This document shows positions 17,407-25,649 of a stretch of 64,000 nucleotides of DNA, one piece after another. The DNA lies in the NCBI RefSeq assembly GCF_001293525.1, contig NZ_BBYR01000036.1, positions 54,813-118,812 of the forward strand, read 5' to 3'. Below the pieces are notes generated by a model. The model was given only the letters and a program-made list of their open reading frames with translations. It was not told the origin of the DNA and did not search any database. The first letter of the stretch is position 1, and every line of letters starts with the position of its first letter. This stretch comes from Pseudideonella sakaiensis (GTDB lineage: Bacteria; Pseudomonadota; Gammaproteobacteria; Burkholderiales; Burkholderiaceae_C). A program made the position numbers and the translations under genes.

Positions 17407-18966
17407 TCACGCCAGCGCCGCCTTCAGCCTCTGGATCAGCTCGAGTGCGCCCGCAGGGCTGGCCGCCGTGCCGAACACGCAGTGATCCGGGCGCACCAGG
17501 GCCGCGATCTGCCCGGCCTTCGCAAGCCATGGCGCGATCAGCGGCGAGCGCTCGGTGGCCCGGATGAAGGCCGGCGTGGAGGCGCCCGTCGCGCCGACCT
17601 GCACGAGGGTGCCATCGACCTCGGCCAGCGCATCGGTGTACGCGGCCACCTGCTGCGCAGAGAGCGGGCCCGTCACCACGAGGCGGACGCGCGCACCGGT
17701 GAACTGGTCGAGTCGGTCGGTGCTCGCACCCACCGTGGCCACCGGCTGCGGGAACAGGCTGCCCGCGAGCGGCGTCGCTGCCGCGATGATCCCGTGCTCG
17801 AGCTTCGGGATCATGTTCTGTCGGAACTCGGTCTGGACCAGGCCGCCATGCGCCTCGATCAACCTGGCGTCGCGCTGCCTCGCCCGGACCGGGTCCCGCT
17901 CGCAGATGATCCGACCGAGCCCCATGGCCGTCAGGATCGTCTGGCGCATGTGCGGCTGCCGCTCCTCTTCGTAGGTGTCCAGCAGCGTCGGACGGGAGCT
18001 GCCCGCCAGGACCCGGCGCAGCTTCCACGCGAGGTTGTGCGCATCCCGCATGCCGCCAACCATGCCCTGTGCCATGAAGGGCGGTGTCATGTGCGCGCTG
18101 TCGCCGGCCAGCAGGATCCGGTCACGGCGCCATTCCTTGGCGACCAGGCCATGGAACCTGTAGGCGGCCGCGCGCCACAGCGTCGCATCGCCCGGGATGA
18201 TCCAGCGTTCCAGCAGCGGCCAGAGCTCTTCCTCCGGAAACTCGGGGGACAGGCTGTCCCCCTCGAGCAGCATGATCTCCCAGCGCCGGTGGTTGCCGGG
18301 CCCGACCACGAAGGTCGACGGCCGCGCCGCTTCGCAGTACTGCACCTGCGTCTGGGGCAGCTCGGGCAGCTTGGCGTCCGAGACGATGGCGTCGACCACC
18401 AGCCACGGCTCGTCGAAGTCGAGGTCTTCGAGATCGATCCCCAGGCGTTTGCGGATCGGGCTCGATCCGCCATCGCATGCCACGAGGTAGTTGCAGGTGA
18501 ACCGCGTCGTCGCCTCCTGGCCCCCGAGCCGAACCTCGACCCAGGCCTGGTCGCCGTCCTGGCCGCTCGACTGCACCTCGGACTGCAGGAAGACCTTCAC
18601 CGTGGGCAGTTCATCCAGGCGCTGCCGCAGTTCGCGCTCGAACTTCGGCTGGTCGAACACGTAGTTCGGCGCCCAGCTGAGAGGATGAGGCTCGGGGATG
18701 GTGTCCAGCCGCTTGATCAACTGGCCGTCCATGCCACGGTACTCGCTCGGCCGGTAGGACGCGATGTGCGGTGCCATGCGTTCGGCCAGGCCCAGTTCCT
18801 GGACGATGCGCATCGCCTCATGGTCGAGGCCGATGGCGCGCGGCAGCGGGTACAGGTCCGGCAGGCGGTCGAACGCCGCCACGCTGACGCCGGCCTGCCC
18901 GAGCAGGCCCGCCAGCGTGGCGCCCGTCGGGCCCAGGCCGACGACGATCACATCGAAGTTGCTCAC
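17407..18966 (-). CDS. FAD-dependent aromatic-ring monooxygenase (MhpA-like)
   Basis: A class A flavoprotein hydroxylase of 519 residues, similar in layout to 3-(3-hydroxyphenyl)propionate hydroxylase and related phenol-type monooxygenases. Visible motifs: the Rossmann GxGxxG in VIVVGLGPTGATLAGLLGQ at the N-terminus, the mid-protein DG motif in NYLVACDGGSSPIRK, and the FAD ribityl-binding LLAGDSAHMTPPFMAQGM block near residue 290. A C-terminal thioredoxin-like region follows. The start is a GTG at 18966 with a GGAG site nine bases upstream; the longer frame lacks one. It is flanked by the AA_synth-family gene and the GntR regulator in one direction. The substrate is unknown, probably a hydroxylated aromatic acid. 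Confidence 0.85.
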   Translation of the reverse strand: MSNFDVIVVGLGPTGATLAGLLGQAGVSVAAFDRLPDLYPLPRAIGLDHEAMRIVQELGLAERMAPHIASYRPSEYRGMDGQLIKRLDTIPEPHPLSWAPNYVFDQPKFERELRQRLDELPTVKVFLQSEVQSSGQDGDQAWVEVRLGGQEATTRFTCNYLVACDGGSSPIRKRLGIDLEDLDFDEPWLVVDAIVSDAKLPELPQTQVQYCEAARPSTFVVGPGNHRRWEIMLLEGDSLSPEFPEEELWPLLERWIIPGDATLWRAAAYRFHGLVAKEWRRDRILLAGDSAHMTPPFMAQGMVGGMRDAHNLAWKLRRVLAGSSRPTLLDTYEEERQPHMRQTILTAMGLGRIICERDPVRARQRDARLIEAHGGLVQTEFRQNMIPKLEHGIIAAATPLAGSLFPQPVATVGASTDRLDQFTGARVRLVVTGPLSAQQVAAYTDALAEVDGTLVQVGATGASTPAFIRATERSPLIAPWLAKAGQIAALVRPDHCVFGTAASPAGALELIQRLKAALA

Positions 18967-19070
18967 TGTCCGTTCTCCAGCGCGGCGCTCCGACGCTCCA
19001 TCCCGGTACCCGTCCTCGTCGTGCCGCTGACCGGTGGCGTGAACGACACCCGCGACCCGTCCGCCATCGG

Positions 19071-19649
19071 TCAGCGCTGGCCGTCGTTGACCGAGACCTT
19101 CTCCTTGGTCAGCCCGCCCAGGCGCGAGTGGACGCGGCCGCCGGTACCCATCACCAGCGCGAACAGGATCTCGTCCGGGCGCGGTGCGTCCTGGATGCCG
19201 ACCTCCATCGAGTTGTAGTGGCTGCGCACATAGGAAGCGTGGATGTAGTGCAGCGGCACCATCAGTCGGTAGCCGGCGCTGGCCACGGCCTTGGCCGCGG
19301 GGACCATCGCCTTCGGCTCCCCCAGGACGCTGCGCATGGCCCAGCCACCCGCTTCGTGCCAGACGGCGCCGTGCTCCATCTCGCCGTTCACGCCGACGAT
19401 CGCCGCCTTGCTGTAGACCTCGACGTTCTCCTTGCCGAGCGTGTCCACCAGCTCCTGCGCCAGGGTGGTGCCCAGGGTCCGCAGCTCGGCCATGAAGGGC
19501 AGGAGGTCCTCCTCGTACCGACCGGCGTAGGGATTGCGAATGACGGCGCACGCCGCCGCGAGCTTCAGCGGGCGCTCCGCGACGGGACCGCCTTCATGGA
19601 AGATGGTCTCGATGACGAGGCTGCGCTTGCGAATGGCGATGAGGGACAT
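19071..19649 (-). CDS. Amino acid synthesis (DUF1185/AA_synth) family protein
   Basis: A 192-residue cytoplasmic protein of the family named amino acid synthesis protein (AA_synth, formerly DUF1185). That name comes from an indirect phenotype; no reaction is established. Recognisable segments are IRKRSLVIETIFHEGGP, CAVIRNPYAGRYEEDLLPFM, GVNGEMEHGAVWHEAGGWAMR and HYIHASYVRSHYNSMEVGI with conserved His and Asp residues. I chose the ATG at 19649; the open frame extends to 19814, but its N-terminus is non-homologous and antisense-like. Members of this family are often found in aromatic or hydroxy-acid catabolic operons, in keeping with the monooxygenase gene 104 bases downstream. Confidence 0.78.
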   Translation of the reverse strand: MSLIAIRKRSLVIETIFHEGGPVAERPLKLAAACAVIRNPYAGRYEEDLLPFMAELRTLGTTLAQELVDTLGKENVEVYSKAAIVGVNGEMEHGAVWHEAGGWAMRSVLGEPKAMVPAAKAVASAGYRLMVPLHYIHASYVRSHYNSMEVGIQDAPRPDEILFALVMGTGGRVHSRLGGLTKEKVSVNDGQR

Positions 19650-19759
19650 GGTCTCGTTGACTCGGAGTTGGGGGATGCCGGAGTGGTGCGATCGCGGTCG
19701 CGCCGGATGCTGGCCCGCTCGGGGCCGTCTCCGTCCGAGCGCGTTCGCCGTCGTCCGGC

Positions 19760-19873
19760 TCAGGCTGGCGCCACGATCGGGTTGCGCAGGACGCCCTCGA
19801 TCTCGACCTCGCACACGTCGCCGCGATTCACGAAGCGCGGTGGCTCGCGCGTGAACCCGACGCCTGCGTGTGA
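19760..19873 (-). pseudogene. 3' remnant of a fumarylacetoacetate hydrolase family gene
   Basis: The last 37 codons of a reading frame ending at TGA (19762-19760) encode AGVGFTREPPRFVNRGD followed by VCEVEIEGVLRNPIVAPA, the characteristic C-terminus of FAH/2-hydroxyhepta-2,4-diene-1,7-dioate isomerase-type proteins. The frame is broken by an in-frame TGA at 19876-19874, and no further homologous sequence is visible upstream. The gene was therefore truncated, leaving its tail at the 5' edge of the catabolic block. In intact clusters such a hydrolase would act after ring cleavage, consistent with the neighbouring monooxygenase. Confidence 0.75.
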
Positions 19874-19893
19874 TCAGGCATCCCGAGCCTTAC

Positions 19894-19919
19894 TGTGCAT
19901 TATCACTTGTTTATGCACA
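19894..19919. promoter_or_regulatory. Perfect inverted repeat TGTGCAT-N12-ATGCACA, candidate operator
   Basis: Two perfect 7-base arms lie in an AT-rich island of about 45 bases, unlike the surrounding GC-rich DNA, directly upstream of the minus-strand catabolic block. The minus strand also contains GATAAT between the arms, usable as a -10. The spacing suits a dimeric regulator; the GntR protein at 16629-17330 is the nearest candidate. A CTGTACAG palindrome (19922-19929) and a GGGTTAACCC palindrome (19955-19964) follow. Confidence 0.5.
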
Positions 19920-20052
19920 AACTGTACAGGGGCCATCCGGCCATCGAACGGTCGGGGTTAACCCTTGCGTCACGGCCATCCTCGGCGCCCCATCGGCGCG
20001 CGCCCCGGCCGCCCCCATCCGCCTTCGCGGCGACACCGAGGTGGTGGACGGC

Positions 20053-20081
20053 AAAAAAAGAGGGCCCTCACGGGAGGGCCC
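20053..20081 (-). terminator. Rho-independent terminator of the porin gene
   Basis: On the minus strand an 8-bp perfect stem GGGCCCTC/GAGGGCCC with a four-base loop is followed by TCTTTTTTT. It lies about 105 bases beyond the porin stop and is the clearest intrinsic terminator in the window. The 3'-UTR between (20082-20185) shows no gene. Confidence 0.9.
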
Positions 20082-20185
20082 AACGCACGGAATCCAGAGA
20101 AACCCGGCGGAAGTGAACAGGGGGGCCGCTGCGCCTCGACGACCTGCTGCGGCGCGGGCAGGTCGGGCGCAGGCGGGCCAGGCGT

Positions 20186-21217
20186 TCAGAAGTTGTGCTG
20201 GTAGCCCACCGCGAAGGCGCGGTAGTCGCCATAGTTGCCGCCGCTGATCGTGCCCTTCTGCTTGCTGACGGCCAGGTCGGCGTAGAGCTTGGTGCGCTTG
20301 CTCAGGAAGTAGTCGACGCCGACGGCGATCTTCTGCTGCAGGTTGTTCGCGCCCGACGGGTCGAAGCGCGCATAGCCGGCCTTCAGCACCGCGGCGCCCA
20401 GCGGCGCGGTGGCGCCGACCAGCCAGAAGTCGTTCTTCAGGTTGCCGGTGGGGCCGAGCTCGGAGCGGCTGTACTGCACCACGGGCTTGATCACGCCGAA
20501 GTCGTAATGCGCCGCCAGCAGCACCAGGGTGCTGCCGTCGCCGCTGTTGCTGGCGGTGCCGACGGCGCCCTGGTCCTGGCGCGCGTAGGCGCCGGCCACG
20601 TACAGCGGCCCGCTGGCGTACTCGACGTTGAAGCCGGTCTCGCGGCTGGTGCTGCCTTCACCCAGGCTGACCGCCACCTGGGCGCTCAGGCCGCCGAGCT
20701 TCGGGCTCTTGTAGCCGACGGTGTTGTTGGTGCGCGCGCCGTTGTCGCCCTTGGACTGGAAGTTCGCATAGGCACGGCTGCTGAACTGGCCGACGCCGTC
20801 CTGGCCGAACGGGTCGGTCTTCACGGCGACGAAGTACTGCGGCGCGTACTCGCGGCCGAGGTAGACGGCGCCGAAGTCCTTGCTCGTCAGCTGCACGAAG
20901 GCGCGGCCGCTCCAGAAGCTGGTGGCGTTGTTCTGCGCGCCGGTGTCGGGGTTGAAGCGGTGCTCGATCTGGAACTGGGCCGACAGGCCGCCGCCGAGTT
21001 CCTCGGAGCCGCGGAAGCCGAGGCGCGAGCCCTTGGACTGGGCCAGGTTCCAGGCCTTGTCGGCCGGGCCGTTGCGCCAGGTGGCGCTGCGGGCATCGCC
21101 ATTGGACTTCTGCAGGCCGAGGTCGAGCAGGCCGTAGACGGTGACGTTGGACTGGGCCGAGGCGGCGCCGACGGCCAGCAGCGCCGCGGCGGCCGCGGCG
21201 AGGTGTTGCAGTTTCAC
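20186..21217 (-). CDS. Gram-negative trimeric porin (betaproteobacterial type)
   Basis: An outer-membrane general-diffusion porin, 343 residues, starting at a GTG (21217) with a GGAG site nine bases upstream. A signal peptide (MKLQHLAAAAAALLAVGAASA) is followed by SNVTVYGLLDLGLQ, the first beta-strand typical of Burkholderiales porins. Alternating amphipathic strands, the KGSRLGFRGSEELGGGLSAQFQIE region and a C-terminal YQHNF ending in Phe complete the 16-strand pattern. A strong terminator follows it, and an inverted repeat lies upstream near the divergent AraC regulator. Expression is probably high and monocistronic. Confidence 0.93.
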   Translation of the reverse strand: MKLQHLAAAAAALLAVGAASAQSNVTVYGLLDLGLQKSNGDARSATWRNGPADKAWNLAQSKGSRLGFRGSEELGGGLSAQFQIEHRFNPDTGAQNNATSFWSGRAFVQLTSKDFGAVYLGREYAPQYFVAVKTDPFGQDGVGQFSSRAYANFQSKGDNGARTNNTVGYKSPKLGGLSAQVAVSLGEGSTSRETGFNVEYASGPLYVAGAYARQDQGAVGTASNSGDGSTLVLLAAHYDFGVIKPVVQYSRSELGPTGNLKNDFWLVGATAPLGAAVLKAGYARFDPSGANNLQQKIAVGVDYFLSKRTKLYADLAVSKQKGTISGGNYGDYRAFAVGYQHNF

Positions 21218-21300
21218 GCAGGACTCCTAGGACGGAAATGGGGACCCAGCGGGCCCGCAGCCCGCCGTTGGTGCATTGCAGCAAAGCGCCGCGGCCGCCG

Positions 21301-21318
21301 TATGACGGAAGCGTCATA
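21301..21318. promoter_or_regulatory. Inverted repeat TATGACG-GAAG-CGTCATA upstream of the porin
   Basis: Perfect 7-bp arms with a four-base centre lie 84 bases upstream of the porin start and 124 bases upstream of the divergent AraC-type gene. It stands out as an AT-containing island, immediately followed by a GGGTATTCCC imperfect palindrome (21320-21329). Placement suggests an operator or activator site controlling the porin. Confidence 0.45.
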
Positions 21319-21441
21319 AGGGTATTCCCGTAGCGCCGTCGCCACGCTGGCGGCCGCTGTCATCACGGGGTCACCGCGCCGGGGCAGCGGCCCGGCGGCT
21401 CCCGGGCTCGCCGCGCCGGGCCGCGTGGCAAGATCGCCCGC

Positions 21442-22323
21442 ATGGAAGCCGTGCCGGACCACCCGCTCGACGGGCCCGCGGACCGCGCCGAGTTCCGGCG
21501 CCTGGGCACGCGCGCGGGCGTGGAGCTCTACCGCGCGTCGATCGTGCGGCACGCCTTCGATGCGCACCGCCACGACGGCTTCGGCCTCGGCTGCGTCACG
21601 CACGGCGCGCAGCGCTTCCGCTACCGCGGCGCCGAGCACCTCGCGCCGGCGGGGGCGCTGGTGCTGATGAACCCCGGCGAGCTGCACACCGGCCGCGCCG
21701 CCGACGCGGCCGGCTGGCGCTACCGCATGGTCTACCTCGAGCCCGCGGTGCTGGAGGCGGCCAGCGGCGTGCGCGGCTGGGACTTCGCCGCCCCCGTGGT
21801 GCAGGACCCGGCGGCGGCGCGCCGGCTGCTGCACTGGCTGGACCAGCTCTGGCGCGCCGACGCTGGCCTGGCCGCCGACGCGGCCCTGGGCGAGCTGGCG
21901 GCGCTGCTGCGCCCGCTGGCCCGCACGGCCCGGGCGGCGGCCGAGGGGCGCCGCCCACCTGACCCCGGCGAGACCGCCCTCGCGCGCGCGGTGGAGCGCA
22001 TGCACGCCGGCCTCGGCGAACCGCTGGACCTCGCGACGCTGGCGGCCGCCGCCGGCCTCAGCCCCTTCCATTTCCAGCGCCGCTTCAAGGCCGCGCACGG
22101 CGTGACGCCCCACCAGATGCTGATGGCGCTGCGCCTGGCCGAGGCGCAACGCCGGCTGGCGGCGGGGCAGGCGCCGGCGGAGGTGGCCGCCGAGGTCGGC
22201 CTGGCCGACCAGGCCCACCTGACGCGGCGCTTCGCCCGCATGTACGGCGTGACGCCGGCGCGCTACCAGCAGCAAGTGGGTACAAGACCGCGCGGCCGCG
22301 CCGCCCCGACACTGCGCGGATGA
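21442..22323 (+). CDS. AraC-family transcriptional regulator
   Basis: A 293-residue regulator with an N-terminal cupin-like ligand domain (HRHDGFGLGCVTHGAQRFRYRG, LMNPGELHTGRAADAAGWRYRMVYLEP) and a C-terminal double helix-turn-helix. Helices are visible in LDLATLAAAAGLSPFHFQRR and in PAEVAAEVGLADQAHLTRRF, ending GVTPARYQQQ. The layout matches AraC regulators that control amino acid or metabolite exporters. The stop overlaps the start of the DMT transporter by four bases (ATGA), so regulator and transporter are translationally coupled and the transporter is the probable target. Confidence 0.9.
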   Translation: MEAVPDHPLDGPADRAEFRRLGTRAGVELYRASIVRHAFDAHRHDGFGLGCVTHGAQRFRYRGAEHLAPAGALVLMNPGELHTGRAADAAGWRYRMVYLEPAVLEAASGVRGWDFAAPVVQDPAAARRLLHWLDQLWRADAGLAADAALGELAALLRPLARTARAAAEGRRPPDPGETALARAVERMHAGLGEPLDLATLAAAAGLSPFHFQRRFKAAHGVTPHQMLMALRLAEAQRRLAAGQAPAEVAAEVGLADQAHLTRRFARMYGVTPARYQQQVGTRPRGRAAPTLRG

Positions 22324-23348
22324 CACCCGCCCTGCTCAGCGGCACGCTGTTCGCGCTCGCCGCCGGCCTGATGTGGGGCCTGGTCTTCGTCGGCCCGCTG
22401 TGGCTGCCCGAGGTCCCGGCCGTGCTGCACACCTTCGGCCGCTACCTCGCCTTCGGGCTGATCGCGCTGCCGCTGGCCTGGTTCGACCGGGCGCGGCTGC
22501 GCGAGCTGTCGGCGGCCGACTGGCTGGAGGCGCTGAAGCTCGCCGCCGTCGGCAACGTCGCGTACTACCTGTTCCTCTCCAGCGCGCTGCAGCGCGCCGG
22601 CGGCCCGCTGCCGACGATGATCATCGGCACGCTGCCGGTGGTGATCGCGCTGACCACGCAGTGGCGCACGCCGCCCGCCGGCACCCGGCGCGAGGCGCCG
22701 CTGGCCTGGTCGCGGCTGGCGCCGTCGCTGCTGCTGATCGCCGCCGGGCTGGCCTGCGTCAACGAGGCCGAGCGCGAGGCGCTGCGGCGCCAGCAGGCCG
22801 ACCTCGCCAGCTACGCCTGGGGCGCGCTGCTGGCGGTCGGCGCGGTGGCCTGCTGGACCTGGTACCCGATCCGCAACGCCGAATGGCTGCGCGCCCACCC
22901 CGACCGCCACCCGCGCGCCTGGGCCACCGCGCAGGGCCTGGCCACGCTGCCGCTGGCGCTCGCCGGCTACGCCGCCGCGTGGGGCTGGCACGCCGCGACG
23001 GGCACGCTGCCGGGCGCGGCCGCGGTCGGCCCGGACTTCCCGATGCCCTTCGGCCCGCGGCCGCTCGCCTTCATCGGGCTGATGGCGGCGATCGGCCTCT
23101 TCGCCTCCTGGCTCGGCACGCTGTGCTGGAACGCGGCCAGCCAGCGCCTGCCGCCCTCGCTGGCCGGGCAGCTGATCGTGTTCGAAACGCTGGCGGCACT
23201 CGCCTACGCGCTGCTGCTGCGCGGCCACTGGCCGTCGCCGGCCACGCTGGTCGGCGCGGCGCTGCTGGTGGCCGGCGTGGTCTGGGCCGTCGGCTCGCGC
23301 TCGCGCGGCCGCGCGGCGCCGGGCGACGCCGCGCCGGGCGCGGCCTGA
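22320..23348 (+). CDS. DMT-superfamily (EamA) transporter
   Basis: A 342-residue inner-membrane permease with about ten helices in two EamA halves (for example LFALAAGLMWGLVFVGPLWL, GNVAYYLFLSSALQRAGGPL and LGTLCWNAASQRLPPSLAGQL). Proteins of this kind export amino acids, nucleosides or drugs; the substrate here is unknown. It is coupled to the AraC regulator upstream. Its last 145 bases overlap, on the opposite strand, the 3' end of the LysR gene. The C-terminal tail after the last helix is short and basic. Confidence 0.87.
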   Translation: MTPALLSGTLFALAAGLMWGLVFVGPLWLPEVPAVLHTFGRYLAFGLIALPLAWFDRARLRELSAADWLEALKLAAVGNVAYYLFLSSALQRAGGPLPTMIIGTLPVVIALTTQWRTPPAGTRREAPLAWSRLAPSLLLIAAGLACVNEAEREALRRQQADLASYAWGALLAVGAVACWTWYPIRNAEWLRAHPDRHPRAWATAQGLATLPLALAGYAAAWGWHAATGTLPGAAAVGPDFPMPFGPRPLAFIGLMAAIGLFASWLGTLCWNAASQRLPPSLAGQLIVFETLAALAYALLLRGHWPSPATLVGAALLVAGVVWAVGSRSRGRAAPGDAAPGAA

Positions 23349-24307
23349 GGGGCGGCAGGGCGCAGAGGCTTGGCGGCCGGGCGGCCGGCCGCGCGCACCG
23401 TCTCGCGTGCCTGCGCGCCCAGCCAGTCGACCAGCGCCTGCACCGCCGGCCGCGCCGCGGCCTCGGGCTCGACCATCAGGTAGTAGCCGCGCGGGATCGC
23501 CAGCGTGTCGGGGAAGGGGGCCACCAGGCGCCGCGCGCGCAGCAGGCCGTCGATCAGCGGGCGGCGGCCGAGCGCGACGCCCTGGCCGGCCAGCGCGGCG
23601 GCGATCGCCGCGTCGTAGCCGTTGAAGGTCAGCGCGCTGGCCGGCTGCAGGTCCGCCAGGCCGACCGACTGCAGCCACAGGTCCCACTCCATTGGCATCG
23701 CCACGCCGTGCGGCTCGGCCGCCTGGCGCAGCAGCGTGTGGCCGGCCAGGTCGGCCGGCGTGCGCAGCGGCGGGCCGTGGCGCAGCAGTTGCGGGCTGCA
23801 CACCGGCGACATCGCTTCGCCGAACAGCAGGGGGCCGCCGACGCTGCCCACGCCGGCATAGCGGATCGCGAGGTCGAAGCCGTCCTCGCGCAGCCGGCGC
23901 GTCTCCAGCGAGGCATCGAGGCGCACGTCGATGCCCGGGTGCTCGCGCGTGAACAGCGGCAACCGCGGGATCAGCCACAGCGCCGCCAGGCCCGGCGTCG
24001 TCGACAGCGCGAGCACCTGGCGCTGCGCCGGCGCGCGCAGCCCGCCGACCACGTCGCGCAGCTGCTGCAGCACGCTGGTGCAGCTCGCCAGCAGGCGCTG
24101 CCCGGCCTCGGTCAGCGCGAGGCGGCGGTGGGCGCGGAGGAACAGCGGCACCCCGAGGTCCGCTTCCAGCGCCTGGATCTGCCGGCTCATCGCCGACTGC
24201 GTGATGTGGCGCTCGGCCGCGGCGCGCGTGAACGACAGGTGGCGTGCCGCCGCCTCGAAGGCCGCGAGCAGGTCCAGCGGCGGCAGGCGGCGCGGGTCTT
24301 TTTGCAT
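23204..24307 (-). CDS. LysR-family transcriptional regulator (GcvA-like) with C-terminal extension
   Basis: A LysR regulator whose conserved part ends around residue 300. It starts MQKDPRRLPPLDLLAAFEAAARHLSFTRAAAERHI, with the helix-turn-helix QSAMSRQIQALEADLGVPLF typical of the GcvA branch, and then a substrate-binding-protein-like effector domain. The frame continues for about 65 further Pro/Ala/Ser-rich residues, overlapping the DMT transporter gene by 145 bases. This extension is probably a disordered tail produced by the absence of stops in GC-rich antisense sequence. The gene is divergent from the DUF2917 gene, 138 bases apart, which is its likely target. Confidence 0.88.
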   Translation of the reverse strand: MQKDPRRLPPLDLLAAFEAAARHLSFTRAAAERHITQSAMSRQIQALEADLGVPLFLRAHRRLALTEAGQRLLASCTSVLQQLRDVVGGLRAPAQRQVLALSTTPGLAALWLIPRLPLFTREHPGIDVRLDASLETRRLREDGFDLAIRYAGVGSVGGPLLFGEAMSPVCSPQLLRHGPPLRTPADLAGHTLLRQAAEPHGVAMPMEWDLWLQSVGLADLQPASALTFNGYDAAIAAALAGQGVALGRRPLIDGLLRARRLVAPFPDTLAIPRGYYLMVEPEAAARPAVQALVDWLGAQARETVRAAGRPAAKPLRPAAPQAAPGAASPGAARPREREPTAQTTPATSSAAPTSVAGDGQWPRSSSA

Positions 24308-24445
24308 GCGCTGGAGGAATGCGTGGGATTCGGAATCAGCGTTTGTCGCCGGCGTCCACCCGGAGGAACATGCGTTCCGACACGGATTCTCGCGCGCCGC
24401 GCTCCATGCGCCAAGCGCATGCCGTGGGCTCACCCGGAGACGACC

Positions 24446-24799
24446 ATGATCCTGCCCCTGCCCGCGACCGCCCCGCGCCGCATCGACCGCGCCGGCCACT
24501 ACCCCACCGACCGCGCGATGCTGCTCAGCGGCGTGCGCGGGCTGGCCTGGGTCACCGTCGACGGCGAGGAGCAGGACCACGTGCTCGGCTCCGGCCAGCG
24601 CCTCAGCCTGCCGGCCCACCGCACGGCCATCATCACCCCGCTCTGGCCGGGCGCGGACTTCGAGCTGCGGATGAGCGCCCAGCCCGGCCCGGCGCCGCGC
24701 CCCGCGCTGCCGCTGCACCGGCGCCTCGTGGCCGCGTGGCGGCGCTGGCGGCCGGGGCAGGCGCAGGCGCCGGCGGCCACGCCGCAAGCCTGCGGCTGA
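24446..24799 (+). CDS. DUF2917 domain-containing protein
   Basis: A 117-residue small protein with a GGAG ribosome-binding site. The core LLSGVRGLAWVTVDGEEQDHVLGSGQRLSLP matches the DUF2917 family, predicted to be a short beta-structured domain with a conserved G-x-x-W-V-T start and L-x-x-G motif. The C-terminal 40 residues are a basic Pro/Arg tail. The family is common in Burkholderiales next to a divergent GcvA-like LysR gene, exactly the arrangement seen here. Biochemical function is unknown. Confidence 0.82.
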   Translation: MILPLPATAPRRIDRAGHYPTDRAMLLSGVRGLAWVTVDGEEQDHVLGSGQRLSLPAHRTAIITPLWPGADFELRMSAQPGPAPRPALPLHRRLVAAWRRWRPGQAQAPAATPQACG

Positions 24800-24862
24800 C
24801 GACGGGCCGCCGGACGACGCGGAAGGCCGGCACCGGCGCCGGCCGCGCGGTGGCCGACGCGC

Positions 24863-25606
24863 TCAGGCGCCCAGCCGGTCCGCCAGTGCGAGCAGGTCGG
24901 GCACCGCGAGGTCCACCGGCCCGGCCGGGCGGGTTTCGCCGCGCCCGGGGCCGTGTTCGTCGGGCCGCGCGACGAAGGCGGTGCGCAGGCCGGCCGCGGC
25001 CGCCGCGACGAGGTCGTCGCCGTGGGCGGCGACCATCATCACCTCGGCCGGCGCCAGGTCGAAGGCGGCCGCCGCGGCGAGGTAGACCGCGGGCTTCGGC
25101 TTGTAGTCGCGCGCCAGCTCGGCGCCGAGGATGGCGTCCCACGGCAGGCCGTTGCGGCGCGCCAGGTCGACCATCAGCGAGATGTTGCCGTTCGAGCACG
25201 GGGCCAGCAGGAAGCGCTCGCGCAGCCGCCGCAGGCCCGGCGCGACGTCCGGCCAGGCATCGAGCCGGTGCCACGCGAGGTTCAGCGCCACCCGCGTCGC
25301 CTCGTCCACGCGGGCGTCCAGGCCGTGCGCGGCCAGCACCTGGTCGAGGTTCATCCGGTGCAGCACGTCGAGCCGGGAGAAAGGCAGGCGGCCGCTGCGC
25401 ACCTGCTGCATCGCCGGCTGGTAGCGCGCGCGCCAGTCGTCGGCGAAGCGCAGCCCGTCGACCGCGAGGCCGAGCGGGTGGAGCAGGGCCTCGGTCTCGC
25501 GCGCGATCGAGCCGCGCCAGTCGACCAGGGTGCCGAAGACATCGAAGACCAGCGCGCGCACGGGCGGCAGCGCGGCGGCCGGCGGGTCGGGGAGTGCGGA
25601 CGACAT
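24863..25606 (-). CDS. Haloacid dehalogenase type II (HAD superfamily)
   Basis: A 247-residue cytoplasmic hydrolase of the (S)-2-haloacid dehalogenase class. Motif I is FDVFGTLVDW with nucleophile Asp22. The Ser/Asn motif SNGNISLM, the Lys motif RDYKPKPAVY and the acidic motif in MMVAAHGDDLVAAAAAGLRT are all present, and their order is that of type II dehalogenases. It could release halide from 2-haloalkanoic acids, but many such proteins have other physiological substrates. It follows the hemerythrin gene by 43 bases on the same strand and may be the last gene of the ECF sigma/kinase operon. Confidence 0.85.
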   Translation of the reverse strand: MSSALPDPPAAALPPVRALVFDVFGTLVDWRGSIARETEALLHPLGLAVDGLRFADDWRARYQPAMQQVRSGRLPFSRLDVLHRMNLDQVLAAHGLDARVDEATRVALNLAWHRLDAWPDVAPGLRRLRERFLLAPCSNGNISLMVDLARRNGLPWDAILGAELARDYKPKPAVYLAAAAAFDLAPAEVMMVAAHGDDLVAAAAAGLRTAFVARPDEHGPGRGETRPAGPVDLAVPDLLALADRLGA

Positions 25607-25649
25607 GGCCCGATGCTAGCGGCGCGCGGCGCGCCGCCCCGCCGGAGCC

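Noticed and set aside
19922..19929. CTGTACAG as a LexA box
   Set aside because: The half-sites abut with no 8-base spacer, unlike the real box at 36795-36810.
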